Source: Mesorhizobium opportunistum WSM2075
GTDB taxonomy: Bacteria > Pseudomonadota > Alphaproteobacteria > Rhizobiales > Rhizobiaceae
Assembly: GCF_000176035.2 (NCBI RefSeq)
Contig: NC_015675.1
Location: 2,670,001-2,734,000, forward strand
DNA: 64,000 nt
Reading direction: 5' to 3'
Shown: positions 27,131-36,697 of the stretch, one piece after another
How positions within the stretch are numbered: position 1 is the first letter of the stretch
How the letters are laid out: the number at the start of each line of letters is the position of its first letter
Position numbers and translations under genes: made by a program
The notes under the pieces: generated by a model
The model's input: only the letters and a program-made list of their open reading frames with translations
What the model was told of the DNA's origin: nothing
Database searches by the model: none

Positions 27131-28729
27131 CTAGCGCTTTTCGGCCTTCGGTGTTGGAGACCGCAGCAGCAGAGCGAGCGGCACGAGGATCGCCGTTGCT
27201 ACCGCGCAATACCGAAAGACGTCGACATAGGCGAGCAATGAGGCCTGGCGCGCTATCAGCTGCCCGATCCAGCCGATCGCCTGCTGTTTTGCCTCGACCA
27301 TAGGCGAGCCTTGAGCCACGAAGTGCTCGGTCGCCTGACGCAGCACCTGCTGGTAGGCCGGCGACGACTGTGCCGTGTGGCCGACGAGGTGTGCCTGGTG
27401 GAGTTGCGCGTTTTGGGCGATCACCGTGTTGGACAAGGATACGCCGATGCTGCCGCCGATATTGCGGGCGACATTGATCAGCGCCGATGCCTGGTTGGTC
27501 TGCTGCGGCGCCAGCCCGACATAGGCCGCGGTCGAAATGGGGATGAACAGGAACGGCAGGCCGATCATCAGGAAAACGCGCGCAAAGGCAAAGAAGCGGA
27601 AGCTGGCGTCCGGGGTCAGCGCCGTCATATGCCACAGGGCGATGGCGACAGCGGACATCCCCGCCATGATCAGGTATTTGGGTTGGACGATGCTGCCGGC
27701 AAATCCGGAAATCGGCATGAGTATCAGCATGGCGATGCCGCCCGGCATCATCGAGAGGCCCGATAGTGTCGCCGTATAGTCGAAGGCGGTCTGCTGCAGC
27801 TGCGGCATCAGCTGCGTGGTGCTGAACAGCACCGCGCCCACGGCCATCATCACCAGGAACGACGTACCGAACTGGCGGCTGAACAGCAAGCGGATGTCGA
27901 CGACCGGATCGCGGTGGTTGAACTCCCAGGGGATCAGCAGCAGGAACGAGATCGCCGAAATCACCGCGAAGGTCGTGATGAAGGCCGACGCGAACCAATC
28001 GTTGCGTTGGCCCTCGTCGAGAAAGATTTCCAGGCAGCCAAGCGCGGTGGCGACCAGAACGAACCCAACCCAGTCTATTCTGAGGCCGCCCTTTAGCCGC
28101 TCCAGGCGTTCGCGTTCAAGCACATCCGGTTCCACGACCAGCCACTGCACCAAGGCCAATGACATGATGCCGAACGGGACGTTGATGAAGAAGATCCAAT
28201 GCCAGGAGAAATGATCGGTCAGCCAGCCGCCGATGGTCGGCCCCACCGTCGGCGCGACGATGACGGCGATGCCGTAGAGCGCGAACGCCTGAGAGCGTTT
28301 TTCGGGCGGGAAGGTGTCGGCGAGGATCGACTGTTCGCTGGGCGCCATGCCACCGCCGCCGAGGCCCTGCAGGATCCTGAAGACGATCAGCAGTTCCAGG
28401 TTGGGCGCCAGCCCGCACAGCAGCGATGCGATGGTGAAGGTCGCCACGCAAAGCATGTAGTAGCGCTTGCGGCCGATGACGCTGGCCAGCCAGCCGCTGA
28501 CCGGGATGATCACCGAATTCGCCACCAGATAGGTGGTGATCACCCAGGTGCTTTCATCCATACCGGCCGCCAGGCTGCCGGCGATGTTGCGCAGCGCGAC
28601 GTTGGCGATGGAGGTGTCGAGCACCAGCATGAAGGTGGCGATCGAGACGACGATTGCAATCAGCCAGGGATTGCGCCCACCGGCGGCGGATCTGCTTTCG
28701 CTTTGCGCGCCGGCCATCTCGCCACTCAC
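27131..28729 (-). CDS. DHA2-family MFS multidrug efflux permease (EmrB type)
   Basis: A 532-residue major facilitator protein with about 14 membrane segments. Visible motifs include LDTSIANVALRNIAGSL in the first helix region, GWLASVIGRKRYYML in loop 2-3 and RILQGLGGGGMAPSEQSIL in helices 4-5, all DHA2/EmrB hallmarks. It exports hydrophobic or toxic compounds by proton antiport, working with the upstream HlyD-type adaptor. Its start overlaps the adaptor stop (ATGA at 28726-28729). Substrates cannot be predicted. Confidence 0.92.
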   Translation of the reverse strand: MSGEMAGAQSESRSAAGGRNPWLIAIVVSIATFMLVLDTSIANVALRNIAGSLAAGMDESTWVITTYLVANSVIIPVSGWLASVIGRKRYYMLCVATFTIASLLCGLAPNLELLIVFRILQGLGGGGMAPSEQSILADTFPPEKRSQAFALYGIAVIVAPTVGPTIGGWLTDHFSWHWIFFINVPFGIMSLALVQWLVVEPDVLERERLERLKGGLRIDWVGFVLVATALGCLEIFLDEGQRNDWFASAFITTFAVISAISFLLLIPWEFNHRDPVVDIRLLFSRQFGTSFLVMMAVGAVLFSTTQLMPQLQQTAFDYTATLSGLSMMPGGIAMLILMPISGFAGSIVQPKYLIMAGMSAVAIALWHMTALTPDASFRFFAFARVFLMIGLPFLFIPISTAAYVGLAPQQTNQASALINVARNIGGSIGVSLSNTVIAQNAQLHQAHLVGHTAQSSPAYQQVLRQATEHFVAQGSPMVEAKQQAIGWIGQLIARQASLLAYVDVFRYCAVATAILVPLALLLRSPTPKAEKR

Positions 28730-29919
28730 CGCACCTTGACGGTCGGCACCACCGACAGGCCCGGTCCCAACAGCACGCCCGGCGGTTTGTCGAAGACGAT
28801 CTTGACCGGCACGCGCTGCACGACCTTGACGAAGTTGCCGGTGGCGTTCTCGGCCGGCAGCAGGCTGAAGGCGGTGCCGCTGCCCGCCTGGATACTGTCG
28901 ACGCGGCCATGGAAGGATTTTTCAGGATAGGCGTCGATGTCGATGTCGACCGGCTGTCCAGGCCGCATCAGATCGAGCTGCGTTTCCTTGAAATTGGCCT
29001 TCACCCAGACCTCGTCGGGAACGAACATCATCAGCACCTGGCCGGGCTGGGCATAGGTGCCCTGGCCAACCGAGATGCTGGTTGCATGCCCGGCAACCGG
29101 CGCGGTGATTGCGGTGCGCGACAGCGTGGTGTGCGCCTGGTCCTGGCTCGCCTTGGCTTGGTTGAGCTTGGCTTCGGCGCTCTTGCCCTGCGCCTGCAGG
29201 ACCACGATCTGGCTCTTGGCGGCAGCCGCGTTGGCTTGGGCGCTGTCGAGAGCAGCCTGATCCTGGCGCAGCGTTGAAGCGGCCTGCTGGGCCTGCTGCT
29301 GCGTGGCCGTACCCTTGGCCAGGAGCTCGCGGTTGCGCTGATCCTCGGCCTTGGCGAAATCGAGCGCCGCCTGGGCCTGGGCCACCTGTTTCTGCGCGGC
29401 GTCGATCTTTGCGTTCTGAGCTTCGATCTGGGCTTTGACGTCGGCAATCTCGGCCTGTGCCGCGGCCACGCCTGCGTCGGCCTGCTTGAGGTTAGCCTGA
29501 TAGTCGGCGTCGTCGATGCGCAACAGGATATCGCCCGCCTTGACCGGCTGGTTGTCCGTTACGGCGACGTCGGTGACGCGGCCTGATATCTCGGCGCCGA
29601 TGGTCACCGTGCGGGCGTCGATGAAGGCGTCATCGGTCGATTCATACTGGCGGGCGTTCAGCCACCATAGGACGAGCCCCGCCGCGACCAGCAGCAGGAC
29701 AATCAGGATGGCGATGGACAGGTAGGGACGCCGCCGCGGGAGGCTCAGCAGGCCAGGCTTCGCCTGCCCTGCGCTCTTGTCGCCCGTCTCATTCTCCGGG
29801 GCGTCGGTTCGCGCCGCAGCCCCTTTGCGTTTGGGCGATGGGCCTGGCTTCGTCCGGCTCGAAGCTTCGCGCTTTTTGTACGTTTCATCCGGTTCTTTTG
29901 TCTGGGTTTTCGCGTCCAC
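28726..29919 (-). CDS. HlyD/EmrA-family membrane fusion protein
   Basis: A 397-residue periplasmic adaptor. A charged cytoplasmic N-terminus rich in Lys/Arg/Pro is followed by one membrane helix (YLSIAILIVLLLVAAGLVLWW), the biotinyl-lipoyl half-motif TDDAFIDARTVTIGAEISGRV, a long Ala/Gln coiled-coil hairpin (about 125-235) and a second lipoyl half (RTAITAPVAGHATSISVGQG). The GTG at 29919 is preferred because GAGAG lies 7 nt upstream; a TTG at 29937 has no such site. It would link the EmrB-like permease to an outer-membrane channel encoded elsewhere. Confidence 0.88.
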   Translation of the reverse strand: MDAKTQTKEPDETYKKREASSRTKPGPSPKRKGAAARTDAPENETGDKSAGQAKPGLLSLPRRRPYLSIAILIVLLLVAAGLVLWWLNARQYESTDDAFIDARTVTIGAEISGRVTDVAVTDNQPVKAGDILLRIDDADYQANLKQADAGVAAAQAEIADVKAQIEAQNAKIDAAQKQVAQAQAALDFAKAEDQRNRELLAKGTATQQQAQQAASTLRQDQAALDSAQANAAAAKSQIVVLQAQGKSAEAKLNQAKASQDQAHTTLSRTAITAPVAGHATSISVGQGTYAQPGQVLMMFVPDEVWVKANFKETQLDLMRPGQPVDIDIDAYPEKSFHGRVDSIQAGSGTAFSLLPAENATGNFVKVVQRVPVKIVFDKPPGVLLGPGLSVVPTVKVR

Positions 29920-29967
29920 GGGAAAACTCTCGAGCAAAGGGTGCCGCCCGCTTTGTGGAGCCGAGTC

Positions 29968-29992
29968 AACGGCAGCTGGCCATAAAAGTTCC
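29968..29992 (-). promoter_or_regulatory. EcfG-type general stress promoter for the emrAB-like operon
   Basis: Read leftward, GGAAC (29992-29988) and CGTT (29971-29968) are separated by exactly 16 bp, a complete match to the alphaproteobacterial EcfG consensus. It lies about 49 bp from the adaptor's GTG start. Confidence 0.7.
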
Positions 29993-30023
29993 TGACGAAG
30001 GGTGCGACGGGCGCATTGCAGGT

Positions 30024-31736
30024 CTATTCTTCAGGTGCGGTGGCTGGGGCGGTGTAGCGGCGGCGCACGGCATCGAGCACCTGCTTGCGGCTCTCCTCGG
30101 CCGACAGCGTTTTGTCCTTCTCCGCTTCGGCGGTTTCGCGCGCCAGGTCCTTGTCCCTGATCTGGTTGCGGAACCATTTGGAATAGTCGCCGGCACGCAA
30201 GTGAAACTCCCAGGTCTTGTCGTCTATGCCTTCGGCGATCTGGGCGAAAATCATCAGATTGTGAGCCCTGAGGTTCATTGCATCGTCTGGGCCGTGGAAA
30301 TAGAAGCTGCCCGCCTCATCGAGCTGGCCTTCGGCATATTTGCGGCTGTGCCGCTTCAGGGATTGGCGCGGCTCGACGACCTTGACCGTGGCGATTTTCT
30401 TGCGTTTCTGGGGCCGCCAGAACAACACGCGCTCGCCCTTGGGCGAGGACATGTCCTTTGGCGGGTCGATGCCGATCTCGCGGCAGAAGACCTTCACGAC
30501 GTTCTTCGCCTTGGGGCCAAGGGCAACAATGGCTGTTACCAGGCGCAGCGCATCGGTCGAGATCGCTTCGGGATGGACCGTGATCAGGACCGTGCCCGGC
30601 AATTCCAGTGACAGGACCGCACGCGTATCCTCGCGCCGCTTGGGAAGAAGATGGTGCGCTTCGTCGATGATCAGCCAGTGCGGTCTGGCCGTCCGGCGGC
30701 GGAAACTGCCGAGGTCGGGCAAAAGGTCGGCGAAGAAGTCCGGCCGCTCGTTGACGCGCAGCGCCAGCCCGTTGACGACGACATTGCTGTCGGCCTTGGC
30801 GATCAAGTCCAGCACTTGCGCTTTTGTCGGTGCGCTTGATCCGTCGCCCATCCGCACGGCGCCCTCGAGGCCGTCATAGTCGCCCTCGGGATCGAACACA
30901 CAGAACTGAAATCCGCTCTCGACGAGGCGTTCCGTCAGCGCCGTGGCCAAGGTGGATTTGCCGATGCCCGAACTGCCGGCGATCAGCACCGTATCGGTCG
31001 GCGACAAATAGATATCGTCGCCGGCGGCCGATCCCAGAACAATGCCGTCATGCCGTCTCGAAACGATCTCGCGATCGTGTTTGATCAGTTTGTCGACCAG
31101 TTGCTCGACGCCTTTGCCGCGTGCGCCAGGCATGACCAGATCGGCGGTGTTCTTGACGGCGGGAATCGCGTTGTCCACGGCGACGCTGCAGCCGCAAGCT
31201 TGCAGGAAGGCATGGTCGTTTTCGGCGTCGCCGATGCCGACGACATTGTGTGGCGAGAGACGAAGATCCTGAAGCGCGGCGATCAGTCCGGTGGCCTTGT
31301 TGATGCCGCTCGGCAGAACCATCACCGCGCCCTTGTTGAAGATGATTTCGAGCTCCAGACCGGCCTCCTTGATGACGTCGAGCACTGTCGCCTGATGCGG
31401 CTCCCATGTCGCCACGATCGAGCGCCCCACCGAAAGCGGCTTGACGCCGAGCTTCTTCAGCCTGGCGACGAATTTGGGATCCGGCGCGGGCGAGATCGCC
31501 CGCTCTTCCTCGCTTGCCGGCGTGTAGATCAAGGCGCCATTTTCAGCGACCACCTTGTCGAACAGGCTGACTTCGGGAAAGACGCGTTTGAGATCGGGCA
31601 GTTCGCGCCCGGTGACCAGAACCAGCTTGCGGCCGCTCTTCTTGAAGCGCTCCAGGGCAGCGAGCGTTTTCTTGGAGACGATGCCGTCATGCGCCAGCGT
31701 GCCATCGTAGTCAGTCGCCAGGGCGATGAAGTACAT
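30024..31736 (-). CDS. Fusion protein: HAD-IIB phosphatase domain plus HerA/DUF87-like P-loop ATPase domain
   Basis: A 570-residue two-domain protein. Residues 1-215 form a Cof-type HAD hydrolase: motif I DYDGT (9-13), motif II region VTGRE (41-45) and motif III/IV GIGDAENDHAF (167-177), all catalytic Asp present. Residues 235-400 form a P-loop ATPase with Walker A GSSGIGKST (254-262) and Walker B WLIIDEAHH (354-362), followed by a basic region and a helical C-terminus. A phosphatase joined to a helicase/pilus-type ATPase is an unusual combination; no linked partner gene points to a substrate. It may be a regulated phosphosugar phosphatase with a sensing ATPase, but the function is unknown. 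Confidence 0.85.
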   Translation of the reverse strand: MYFIALATDYDGTLAHDGIVSKKTLAALERFKKSGRKLVLVTGRELPDLKRVFPEVSLFDKVVAENGALIYTPASEEERAISPAPDPKFVARLKKLGVKPLSVGRSIVATWEPHQATVLDVIKEAGLELEIIFNKGAVMVLPSGINKATGLIAALQDLRLSPHNVVGIGDAENDHAFLQACGCSVAVDNAIPAVKNTADLVMPGARGKGVEQLVDKLIKHDREIVSRRHDGIVLGSAAGDDIYLSPTDTVLIAGSSGIGKSTLATALTERLVESGFQFCVFDPEGDYDGLEGAVRMGDGSSAPTKAQVLDLIAKADSNVVVNGLALRVNERPDFFADLLPDLGSFRRRTARPHWLIIDEAHHLLPKRREDTRAVLSLELPGTVLITVHPEAISTDALRLVTAIVALGPKAKNVVKVFCREIGIDPPKDMSSPKGERVLFWRPQKRKKIATVKVVEPRQSLKRHSRKYAEGQLDEAGSFYFHGPDDAMNLRAHNLMIFAQIAEGIDDKTWEFHLRAGDYSKWFRNQIRDKDLARETAEAEKDKTLSAEESRKQVLDAVRRRYTAPATAPEE

Positions 31737-31942
31737 TCTGCCCCCCTTTCATCGTTGCCAGGTTGCGTTGAACTCAGGCTAGAACGAATGATCGGGATAA
31801 AGGCTCCCTGGGTCGCGGCAAGCCCCCCGGAAGCAGGGTAGGGGCGGTGGCGTAGAGGCATAGCCGATTGGCCCGTCTGGAACTCGAGCTGGCATTCGCG
31901 GTGACAGAGAGCCAGCGCAAGCGGCGGCGCTCGCCACCTCAT

Positions 31943-33061
31943 TCAGCGTTCATGGTTGTCGAGTCGATGATAGAGCTCGGCGTATGCTTTTCCCATTCTG
32001 TCAGCCGTAAAGAGGCGAACGAAGCGATCTCGGGCAGCTCGCCCCAAGCCCGCCGCCTCGTCAGGCGAGTGGACGAACTGGTTGATCGCTTTGGCAAGTC
32101 GTTCCGGATTGGAAGGCGGAACAACAAGCCCGGTCTCGCCGGCCGCGTTGACATAGCTCGTTCCAGTTCCAATCTCGCACGAAATCATCGGCTTGCCGCA
32201 CATTGCTGCTTCGACCAACGAAATCCCATAGGCTTCCGACCTCTGGTTTGAAGGAAAAACGAACCCGAGGCAGTTGTGGAGGAGCGCCATTTTCTGCGGC
32301 TCCGAAACCTCGCCAAGGAAAATCACATTGTCACGCCGCAGCGTCTTGGCCTGGAGTCGGAGTTCCTGCTCGATCGGCCCCGAACCAGCGATCACAATCT
32401 TGCATCGAACCTTGTCGGCTGCCTGGATGAGTACATCCAGCCCTTTGTAGTAGCGCAGGACGCCGACGAACAGCACGAAAGGCCCTCCCACTGCCGACCG
32501 GCACCAACTGTTATCGGCCTCGTTTGGCGTCGGGTAAGCTTGTTCATCGATGCCAATGGGAATGACCGTCGATTTGGCCTCGAAGGCTTTGAGAACAGGG
32601 CTCGATCTCAAATAGTCGGGGGATGTCGCAACGACCGCGCCGACGTCCTTCAGGAAGCGCAGCATCAGTGGTCGATAAAAAGGCAGCAGCAGCCTCTGTT
32701 TGACGATGTCGGAATGATAGGTGACGACTGTCGGTTTGCCGTGACGGGCATGAAAATGCACCAGGTCCATGAACGGCCATGGAAAATGATAATGGATGAG
32801 GTCGGCGCTTCCGGCGAGCTTTGCGAACTTCCGAAAGACCCCGCGCGAAAACCCCGTTGACGCGAGCTCGAAATCCAGCCGGGCTTTCCGGGCCATGTGC
32901 CCATCAAGGCGCTGGGTATTCTCGTCCGGAGCGCGGCTCAATGAGAGCACCTCCGTTTCGACGCCGTGGCGCGCGGTGCTTTGCGCAATGGCGTGTATCG
33001 TTCGCTCCACCCCGCCAAAGGAGTCCGGCCAGTATGTCTTGAAGAAGTGCAGGACTTTCAA
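31943..33061 (-). CDS. Family 4 glycosyltransferase, WbpZ/WbdB-like
   Basis: A 372-residue GT-B enzyme. The N-terminus MKVLHFFKTYWPDSFGGVER is that of the adaptor mannosyl/rhamnosyltransferases WbpZ/WbdB of ABC-dependent O-antigen systems. The donor domain has FVLFVGVLRYYKGLDVL, and a family EX7E-type segment (SEAYGISLVEAAMCGKP) with ISCEIGTGTSYVN. It would act on undecaprenyl-linked acceptors at the inner face of the membrane, starting the D-rhamnan/mannan chain. The ATG overlaps the stop of the next upstream gene by 4 nt. Sugar and linkage not provable by eye. Confidence 0.85.
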   Translation of the reverse strand: MKVLHFFKTYWPDSFGGVERTIHAIAQSTARHGVETEVLSLSRAPDENTQRLDGHMARKARLDFELASTGFSRGVFRKFAKLAGSADLIHYHFPWPFMDLVHFHARHGKPTVVTYHSDIVKQRLLLPFYRPLMLRFLKDVGAVVATSPDYLRSSPVLKAFEAKSTVIPIGIDEQAYPTPNEADNSWCRSAVGGPFVLFVGVLRYYKGLDVLIQAADKVRCKIVIAGSGPIEQELRLQAKTLRRDNVIFLGEVSEPQKMALLHNCLGFVFPSNQRSEAYGISLVEAAMCGKPMISCEIGTGTSYVNAAGETGLVVPPSNPERLAKAINQFVHSPDEAAGLGRAARDRFVRLFTADRMGKAYAELYHRLDNHER

Positions 33062-34209
33062 GCGTTGCTCTTCCGTCTTTGCGCGATGGCCTGTCCAAAA
33101 ATCTGAAGCATGCCCTTGGCGTGATTCTCCCAGGTGAAGCGCCCGGCATTCTCCTTGGCGTCCGCAGCGATGCCCTGTCGGAATTCCACATCGACACAGA
33201 ACCGGTTGAATGCAGCGGCGATTGCCACGGGATTATTCGGGTCGACAAGGACGGCATTGTCTGCGGCGACTTCCGGCATGGACGACGTGTTCGACGTCAG
33301 CACCGGCTTGCCGAAAGACTGTGCCTCGACGATCGGAAAACCGAACCCTTCGTAGAGAGATGGCATCGCCAGAAACAGGCAATTTGCATAAAGCGTCGCG
33401 AGCGTCCTGTCATCGACGAACCCGGTAAACCTGACATTCGCCTCGAGCCCGCCGGCGCGCACCATATCGGCAAGGCCCGTCTGTTTCCACCCCGAGCCGC
33501 CGACGATGACCAGATCGCAGCCGGACCGGGTGTCCGCCGGCAACAGGCCATAGGCCTTTATCAGATTGCCGAGGTTCTTCCGGGGCTCGACCGTGCCGAC
33601 AAAGAGCGCATAGGGCCTGGTGATGCCGAGCGGCTCCAGGCTCGAAACATCACCGGGAGCCGGCAGCGCGACCGTGCCGGGATAAACTGTCCTGACCGGC
33701 GATTTCAACCAACGGAATTCGCTTTTCAGTGCAGCGGCCGTGGCTGCCGAATCCGCAATCACGACATCAGCTGCCTTCAGCGCGGGTTTCATCAGCAACC
33801 TGTCGCCCACCCAGGTCCGGGTCCGCATCGTCTGCGCGGCATGTAGCCAGACGAGGTCGTGGATGGTGACCACACGCCCGATGCCGCTGGCGAGGGCGAA
33901 GGGCAAACGATGCGAAGGCCCCCAGAACACGTCGACACGGTCGCGCCGGGCCAAGGTGGGCAGCACGACCTGGCCCCAGAAGGTTCGGGCGACAGGCCCC
34001 CTGAAGTTGGCGATCCGCACGCAAACGCCATGCGGAATGTCGTAATCCGCATTGATCTTGCCAGGCGCATAGACAACCACATCGGCGCCGAAAGCCGCCA
34101 ACGCCTTGACGGCATTGTGAACGAACCGGCCGATGCCATCGGTGGGTGAGCCGAGGTTCCTGCCGTCGATGCCGATTCTCAAGGGAAGCTCCGGGTGTGA
34201 ATAAGGCAA
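33058..34209 (-). CDS. Family 4 glycosyltransferase, WbpY/WbdC-like
   Basis: A 383-residue GT-B enzyme beginning with LRIGIDGRNLGSPTDGIGRFV. The donor-binding domain has ALFVGTVEPRKNLGNLIKAY, then YEGFGFPIVEAQSFGKPVL with the conserved E-x7-E, and TSNTSSMPEVA. It is first of a leftward two-gene operon with the WbpZ-like gene (ATGA overlap). By analogy to A-band and O9a systems, the pair would add the first mannose or rhamnose residues to the lipid-linked primer. Confidence 0.85.
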   Translation of the reverse strand: MPYSHPELPLRIGIDGRNLGSPTDGIGRFVHNAVKALAAFGADVVVYAPGKINADYDIPHGVCVRIANFRGPVARTFWGQVVLPTLARRDRVDVFWGPSHRLPFALASGIGRVVTIHDLVWLHAAQTMRTRTWVGDRLLMKPALKAADVVIADSAATAAALKSEFRWLKSPVRTVYPGTVALPAPGDVSSLEPLGITRPYALFVGTVEPRKNLGNLIKAYGLLPADTRSGCDLVIVGGSGWKQTGLADMVRAGGLEANVRFTGFVDDRTLATLYANCLFLAMPSLYEGFGFPIVEAQSFGKPVLTSNTSSMPEVAADNAVLVDPNNPVAIAAAFNRFCVDVEFRQGIAADAKENAGRFTWENHAKGMLQIFGQAIAQRRKSNA

Positions 34210-34519
34210 TGGGTTCCGGACATTCTACGGTGTGACAGGCAGCCATCGGGAAGCGCGGGCATTTAACCTCGCATTGCGAACCACCTCCTAGCATACATCC
34301 AGCCAAGTCGGTAACGCCAAGCCGGAAAGGCCGTCTTGAACAAATCGATCGACGGCCTGGAGCCACAAATTCGCTCAGGCCGGTTTGGTTGGTCGCTCGT
34401 CACGGCGTCGGCGGGACTAAGCGCCGTCGGGTGGGCCGATAGACATCGGTTGCTCTGTAGATCGAGCTAAGCTAAAGCGCTCGGCTAAACTTGAAGACTA
34501 TGTCACATGGCCCACCAGA
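34210..34519. other. Divergent intergenic region within the polysaccharide locus
   Basis: About 310 bp between two divergent glycosyltransferase genes. It should contain promoters in both directions, but no convincing hexamer pair, terminator or small gene was seen. Confidence 0.6.
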
Positions 34520-35590
34520 ATGGCTGCGGGTGAGGTTTTGCGCTCAAAACAAAAGCCTGACATTGCTGTCGTCATCCCGAGCTATCGGGTGCGAAATCAT
34601 ATTCTCGCTGTACTCAGCCAGATCGGCTCGGAAGTCACTGCCATCTATGTCGTCGACGATGCTTGTCCCGAGGACACAGGCCGTTTCGTCGAGGAGCATG
34701 TAGCTGACCGCCGTGTAAAGGTGCTGTGGAACAGCGAAAATCTTGGCGTCGGAGGCGCGACGCTCGCCGGTATGAAACAGGCCGCCGCCGACGGGGCCGA
34801 TGTGATCGTGAAGATCGATGGCGATGGCCAGATGGATCCGGCGCTCATTCCGAGCTTCGTCAACGTCATTCTTACCGGTGAAGCCGACTACGCCAAAGGC
34901 AACCGCTTCTTCGATCCGGAAGGAGTGGCTTCGATGCCGCTGGGTAGGCTGATTGGCAATGCGGGCCTCTCCTTCCTCGCCAAGATATCGACCGGATATT
35001 GGCACAGTTTCGATCCGACAAACGGGTTCTTCGCCATCCACGCCAGCCTTGTCGGTCTCCTGCCACTGGAAAAGATATCGAGGCGTTTTTTCTTTGAATC
35101 GGATCTTCTTTTCCGCCTGAACGTCCTTACCGCGCGCGTGGTCGACGTGCCTATGCACTCGCACTACGCCGACGAGGTAAGCAATATGAAACCGCATCGC
35201 GAAATTCCGCGATTTGCGCTCGCTCATCTGAGGAATTTCGGCAAGCGTATTTTTTACAATTACTTCATCCGCAATTTCAGCATCGCGTCGTTGGAGCTGG
35301 TGTTGGGATTGGCGCTTCTGCTGTTCGGCGTCGTCTACGGCCTTTCGAAATGGGGCACTGCCGTGCCGGCCACGGCCGGTACCGTGATGATGGCGGCACT
35401 GCCGATCATCGTTGCAACCCAACTCCTGCTTGCTTTCATCAACTACGACATTCAGTCCGTTCCGCGTTCGACGCTGCATCTGCGGCTGGAGAATTCGCTG
35501 TTGCCGATGAAGTCGCTAATGCATCAAAGCGCTAAAGCGACAAAGAAAAAACCAAGTAGGCAACACCATAAAGGTTCCAAGCAGATATGA
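34520..35590 (+). CDS. Family 2 glycosyltransferase, polyprenyl-phosphate type (cassette 1)
   Basis: A 356-residue GT-A enzyme. The catalytic domain (about 1-240) has IAVVIPSYRVRNHI, VVDDACPED and a KIDGDGQMDP metal site. Two membrane helices follow (LELVLGLALLLFGVVYGL; a second around VMMAALPIIVATQLLLAF). This is the layout of GtrB/DPM1-like enzymes that load a sugar onto undecaprenyl phosphate for periplasmic use. No strong ribosome site lies ahead of the ATG. The stop overlaps the methyltransferase start by 4 nt. It is the first gene of cassette 1, with a methyltransferase and a small flippase-like protein. Confidence 0.83.
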   Translation: MAAGEVLRSKQKPDIAVVIPSYRVRNHILAVLSQIGSEVTAIYVVDDACPEDTGRFVEEHVADRRVKVLWNSENLGVGGATLAGMKQAAADGADVIVKIDGDGQMDPALIPSFVNVILTGEADYAKGNRFFDPEGVASMPLGRLIGNAGLSFLAKISTGYWHSFDPTNGFFAIHASLVGLLPLEKISRRFFFESDLLFRLNVLTARVVDVPMHSHYADEVSNMKPHREIPRFALAHLRNFGKRIFYNYFIRNFSIASLELVLGLALLLFGVVYGLSKWGTAVPATAGTVMMAALPIIVATQLLLAFINYDIQSVPRSTLHLRLENSLLPMKSLMHQSAKATKKKPSRQHHKGSKQI

Positions 35591-36273
35591 AGCGGTATGT
35601 TCCCCTCCCTGACTACGAGGACCTGGTTAAGCGCTGGCTGTCGAACTACGATGCGTCCAACTATCAAGGTGGGTTATCGGCATTTGTGCTGCGAGAAACG
35701 CATTCATTGATTGAGAAACCATTTGACGGCGATGTCCACCTCTCTCAGGTTTTGGAGATTGGGGCAGGGACTCTCGCCCATCTACCCTTCGTGCGTCACA
35801 GCTTTGATCGATACATTGCGTCAGATTTCGACGATGCTGTACTGAAATCCGTTTCTGAGCGAAAACTGCCGAATGGTGTCGAGCTCATGAAACTCGACGG
35901 CGCCGCTCTGCCATTCGAAAGCGACAGTTTCGATCGGGTTATAGCGACCCACGTCTTGGAACATGTACCCTTCCCGCACATTGCGATCGAGGAGTGGGTG
36001 AGGGTATTGAAGCCAGGGGGGGTCCTTTCGGTTTTGCTGCCATGCGATCCGGGGTGGGCATGGAGAATGGGTCGCCTGTTCGGACCGAGAAAGCAGGCAG
36101 AACGTGCGGGCTTGCCATATGACTATTACATGGCTCGTGAGCACATAAACAGCATATTCAACCTAAGCGAAATATTGAAGTTTCATTTTCCAGAAAGAAA
36201 GATAGTCTGGTGGCCTTTTAGAATGCCTATCCCAGATATAAATCTGATTTACGCCGGCAATTTTTATGTTTAA
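35587..36273 (+). CDS. Class I SAM-dependent methyltransferase (cassette 1)
   Basis: A 228-residue methyltransferase. SAM motif I is VLEIGAGTLAHLPFV near residue 56; later motifs are PFESDSFDRVIATHVLEHVPF and VRVLKPGGVLSVLLP. The fold suits O- or C-methylation of a sugar or lipid-linked sugar. It is coupled on both sides (4-nt overlap with the glycosyltransferase, 8-nt with the transporter-like gene). Base composition becomes AT-richer toward its 3' end, where the foreign-looking stretch begins. Confidence 0.85.
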   Translation: MKRYVPLPDYEDLVKRWLSNYDASNYQGGLSAFVLRETHSLIEKPFDGDVHLSQVLEIGAGTLAHLPFVRHSFDRYIASDFDDAVLKSVSERKLPNGVELMKLDGAALPFESDSFDRVIATHVLEHVPFPHIAIEEWVRVLKPGGVLSVLLPCDPGWAWRMGRLFGPRKQAERAGLPYDYYMAREHINSIFNLSEILKFHFPERKIVWWPFRMPIPDINLIYAGNFYV

Positions 36274-36634
36274 TGTGAACTATGTTCTAATTTCATCGTC
36301 TGTTCTTGTCATAGCGCTCGGGCAGATAATATTCAAGTTTGCCGCCAGAAATTTTAAAACGGGTGGGGACGGTGATTGGTGGGGTATCGTTCAGCAGAAT
36401 GTCACGCCGATAGCACTCATATTTCTAGCACTGTTTTTATACCTTCTGTCCACTGTCGCGTGGGTGCAGGCGCTCAGGACGATACCGCTTTCCGTCGCGT
36501 TTATGTTTAATGCACTCGCCTTTATAATCGTTCCTTGTGCAGGATTCTTTCTGTTTGGGGAAAGCATCCCGAAATATTTCTATTTGGGTATGCCGCTCAT
36601 TCTCTTGGGGATTTTTTTTATTTCGCGGACCTGA
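36266..36634 (+). CDS. Small four-helix membrane protein, ArnE/ArnF or SMR-like putative flippase (cassette 1)
   Basis: A 122-residue protein with four predicted membrane segments, including LIFLALFLYLLSTVAWVQAL and a C-terminal YLGMPLILLGIFFI. The early glycine helix ALGQIIFKFAARN and the ALRTIPLSVAF segment match the SMR/EamA half-transporters such as ArnE/ArnF. Such proteins are thought to move undecaprenyl-phosphate sugars across the inner membrane. Position behind a polyprenyl-sugar transferase supports that role. The coding DNA is markedly AT-rich. Confidence 0.75.
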   Translation: MFNVNYVLISSSVLVIALGQIIFKFAARNFKTGGDGDWWGIVQQNVTPIALIFLALFLYLLSTVAWVQALRTIPLSVAFMFNALAFIIVPCAGFFLFGESIPKYFYLGMPLILLGIFFISRT

Positions 36635-36697
36635 TGTCTTTGGCGCATCTCGCCATGGGAGGCAACAGAGCCTGCGCCAAGCGTTTGCAACCATCAG

